Source of the DNA: Apis mellifera
Lineage: Eukaryota; Arthropoda; Insecta; Hymenoptera; Apidae
Assembly (NCBI RefSeq): GCF_003254395.2
Contig: NC_037650.1
Location: 4,399,001-4,463,000 of the forward strand
DNA length: 64,000 nt
Direction of reading: 5' to 3'
In this document: positions 61,740 through 64,000 of the stretch, piece after piece
Layout of the letters: every line of letters starts with the position of its first letter
Numbering within the stretch: position 1 is the stretch's first letter
Translations under genes and position numbers: made by a program
Notes under the pieces: generated by a model
Told to the model about the DNA's origin: nothing
What the model saw: only the letters and a program-made list of their open reading frames with translations
Database searches by the model: none

Positions 61740-64000
61740 AGAATAAGAAATCAAGTGATAGAAGAAAATATAGAAAGTAAAGAAGAAAGTGTTTTATCCA
61801 AAAATCTGTTAGAGGACTCGTCAGTAGGGTTATTAGATAGATTGTAGGCTGTTTCTGTATATATGTAATCAAAGCTTTTCACGTGATTCTTTGACAAAAA
61901 GTAAATATAACCTATATTTTCATATCAAGTGCAAAATGAGTAAATACAGGAAAGAAGAATCTTCAAGTGAAAACAGCGATAGCGAAGAAGAAAGACGTAA
62001 AAAAGATATCAAAGAAAGAGATGAATTTGCTAATCGACTAAAGCTAAAGATGGAAGTAAAATACGAAGGTAGCTATGCCGGCTGGTTCAGGAGCAGGTGA
62101 TGATTATCATTTATTTTCAAATAACTAATTTATTTATTTATTTTTTTAACACATGTAATATTATTTCCTAAACAGCGGAGCTGCTAAGAATTGAAAATTA
62201 TGGAACTGATATGCGAGAAAAATTGGTACCAAATTGCGTGTTGAATCTCGTCGCGAAATAATTTAGAAAAACGTAAGATGATAAGGTGGCCGAACTAGAG
62301 GCTGAATATAATTGATGATGAATATTCTTTAAGAAGAAAGTAATTCTTTATCTAAATTTACAACATTATATAAGAAAATCATACAATAATATATAGTAAT
62401 TGATACCTTTAATTAACTTTAGATTAACAGAACGGGAAAGAGAGAACGGGACATAAAAAAACAATTACTCCAGTTAGCTAAAGAACATGAAAAAGCAAGA
62501 GAACTTGAAGAGTACAAGTTATCATATGCCATTGGAAAAAGGAAACTTGAGCCAGAATTAGAAGTACATGATAATGAAACCACCACAATCTGAACAGGTA
62601 AATTGGAGTTGATCAAATGTCATCTGCTGTTTTTCGATTTGGTGCTAAAAATAGAAAAGGTATATTTAATATTATATCATAAAAAATATATCATAATCAT
62701 TAAATAGTTTTTTATTATAGTGCAACAAGATTATGATCTTCTTCTGGGAAGATGAAGTGGAATTCATTCAAGCATTACATATGCCTGGTACTGAAAAAGA
62801 TAGAAAAAGCAAGTCCACCACCGCAAGTAAGGCATTGCAAACTATACAAGAACAAAAAAAAGTTTACCAATTTATCCTTTTTAAAAATGATCTCATTCAA
62901 GCTATAAAGATCATCAGGTATGTTACTAATATATAATTAATATATATATTAATATTATTTAAAATAAATGCTGATATTATAAGCTAATCAATGAATATAT
63001 ATATCATCTATTTTGATTCAGGTATTAATTATGAAGGAGAAACAGGTTCTGGAAAACCACGCAATTCACAATATTTGTATGAGGCTGGTTCGCAGAGGAT
63101 AATAAAAATTGGTTGTACACAGCCTCGAAGAGTAGCTGCTTGTCTGTTCGGCGAGAGTTGCTCATTGAGATGTGTGAAATTTGGGTAATGAAGTTGGTTT
63201 GCGATCCGTCGAGGATTGTACTTCTCATCGTACTCGTATTAAATATATGACAGATGGTACATTGCATCGTGAATTTCTCAGCGAACCGGACTTAAGGCTC
63301 TACAGGTATCAAGATCAGAAAGGATTTATACAAATTTATTCGTTCTATTAATAAATGATCATTAACGTTGAATTGATCATTCAATTATTAACAATTTCCT
63401 ACTTGCTTTAGCAAAACAACATTATTTTTAGTGTTATGATCATTGACGAGGCACACGAGCGTACTTTGCACACGATATCTTATTCGATTGGTAAAGGAAT
63501 TAACAAAATTTCGAACGGATCTGAAACTTTTAATTTCATCTGCCACGTTGACGCAACGAAATTTAGCGATTCTTCGATGATGCTCCGATTTTTAGGATAC
63601 CTGGTCGCCGATTTTCCTGTCGATATTTATATTACGAAAGCGCCAGAAGCGGATTACATTGATGCCTGTGTGTTTCTATTCTTCAAATACATGCTACTCA
63701 ACCACCTGGTGATATATTAGTGTGTTTCTAACAGGTATTTTCAGTATTAATCAATACTTGATAATTAATATCAAGTTTTAATCTTGTAATTTTAAAATAT
63801 TAATGAATTTCTGTTAGGTCAAGATGAAATAGAACATGTCAGGAAATGTTGCAAGAGAGAGTGAGACGATTAGGTTCGAAATAGGAGAATTATTGATTCT
63901 TCCCGTTATATGAAATCTTCCAAGCGATATGCAAGCAAAAATATTTCAACCTACTCCACCAAGAGCGAGAAAGGTATGATAAATAAAATTTATTTTAAAT
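61740..64000 (+). pseudogene. Second, indel-ridden copy of Dhx16 5' region (likely assembly artefact or degraded duplicate; runs off right edge)
   Basis: From 61740 the sequence repeats 54420 onward through promoter, exons 1-7 and all intervening introns. Matching exons are 61936-62096, 62176-62339, 62423-62659, 62721-62917, 63022-63305, 63432-63734 and 63818-63973. Their lengths are 161, 164, 237, 197, 284, 303 and 156, against 163, 169, 242, 197, 296, 305 and 158 in the intact gene. Splice sites persist, but one-base insertions and deletions, mostly in homopolymers, break every long frame, including just after the Walker A motif (GETGSGKP in place of GETGSGKT). Base substitutions are very rare. 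Retained introns exclude a retrocopy. A naturally decayed copy would carry substitutions too, so uncorrected long-read sequence is the simplest reading. Confidence 0.9.

Noticed and set aside
61936..62100. Second Dhx16 copy considered as a neofunctional short protein gene
   Set aside because: The frame breaks within exon 1 by single-base losses typical of sequencing error, with no other sign of selection.
61740..64000. Second Dhx16 copy considered as a processed retrocopy
   Set aside because: All introns and the upstream non-transcribed sequence are retained.

Overview
This is an insect nuclear-genome window, almost certainly from a honey bee (Apis) or a very close relative. It has AT-rich DNA with many (AT)n and poly-A/T tracts, spliceosomal genes with short GT-AG introns, and a neuropeptide F precursor whose mature peptide starts EPEPMARP and ends in Tyr-amide, as I recall for the honey bee. 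All assignments come from reading the sequence and recalled family knowledge; nothing was searched.

Layout. (1) 1-28 kb, minus strand: two neighbouring genes for secreted modular serine proteases of the Stubble/filzig type. The left one is cut by the window edge, so only its signal peptide, six-cysteine knot and stem are visible. The right one is complete (10 coding exons, 959 aa) with an intact trypsin-like catalytic domain. Both share an unusual start: a splice acceptor directly abuts the ATG, and the first coding intron is phase 1. The long spaces around them hold probable non-coding 5' exons and candidate regulatory motifs. (2) 31.4-34.1 kb, plus strand: neuropeptide F, with a TATA promoter, non-coding first exon and two coding exons. 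(3) 34.6-40.2 kb, minus strand: two peritrophin-type chitin-binding proteins (2 and 10 CBM14 domains). Each starts with a 7-nt coding exon behind a TATA promoter with GATA-type sites. (4) 41.5-47.8 kb, plus strand: an FBXL20/FBXL2-type F-box/leucine-rich-repeat protein with a His-rich N-terminus and a CVIL prenylation signal. (5) 54.6-58.3 kb, plus strand: the spliceosomal DEAH helicase DHX16 (Prp2; Drosophila l(2)37Cb), complete in 11 exons. (6) 58.7-61.74 kb: a tandem array of units of about 365 bp, each carrying two perfect palindromes. (7) 61.74-64 kb: a second copy of the 5' two thirds of DHX16, introns included, broken almost only by one-base indels.

The genes are not an operon or a single pathway; they are ordinary animal genes that happen to be neighbours. 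The most unusual structure is the array-plus-duplicated-helicase region at the right end. The indel-only divergence of the second copy, with single-base losses also appearing in the later array units, points to unpolished long-read sequence rather than a naturally decayed pseudogene. I found no CRISPR array, no convincing tRNA or rRNA gene and no recognisable complete transposon.
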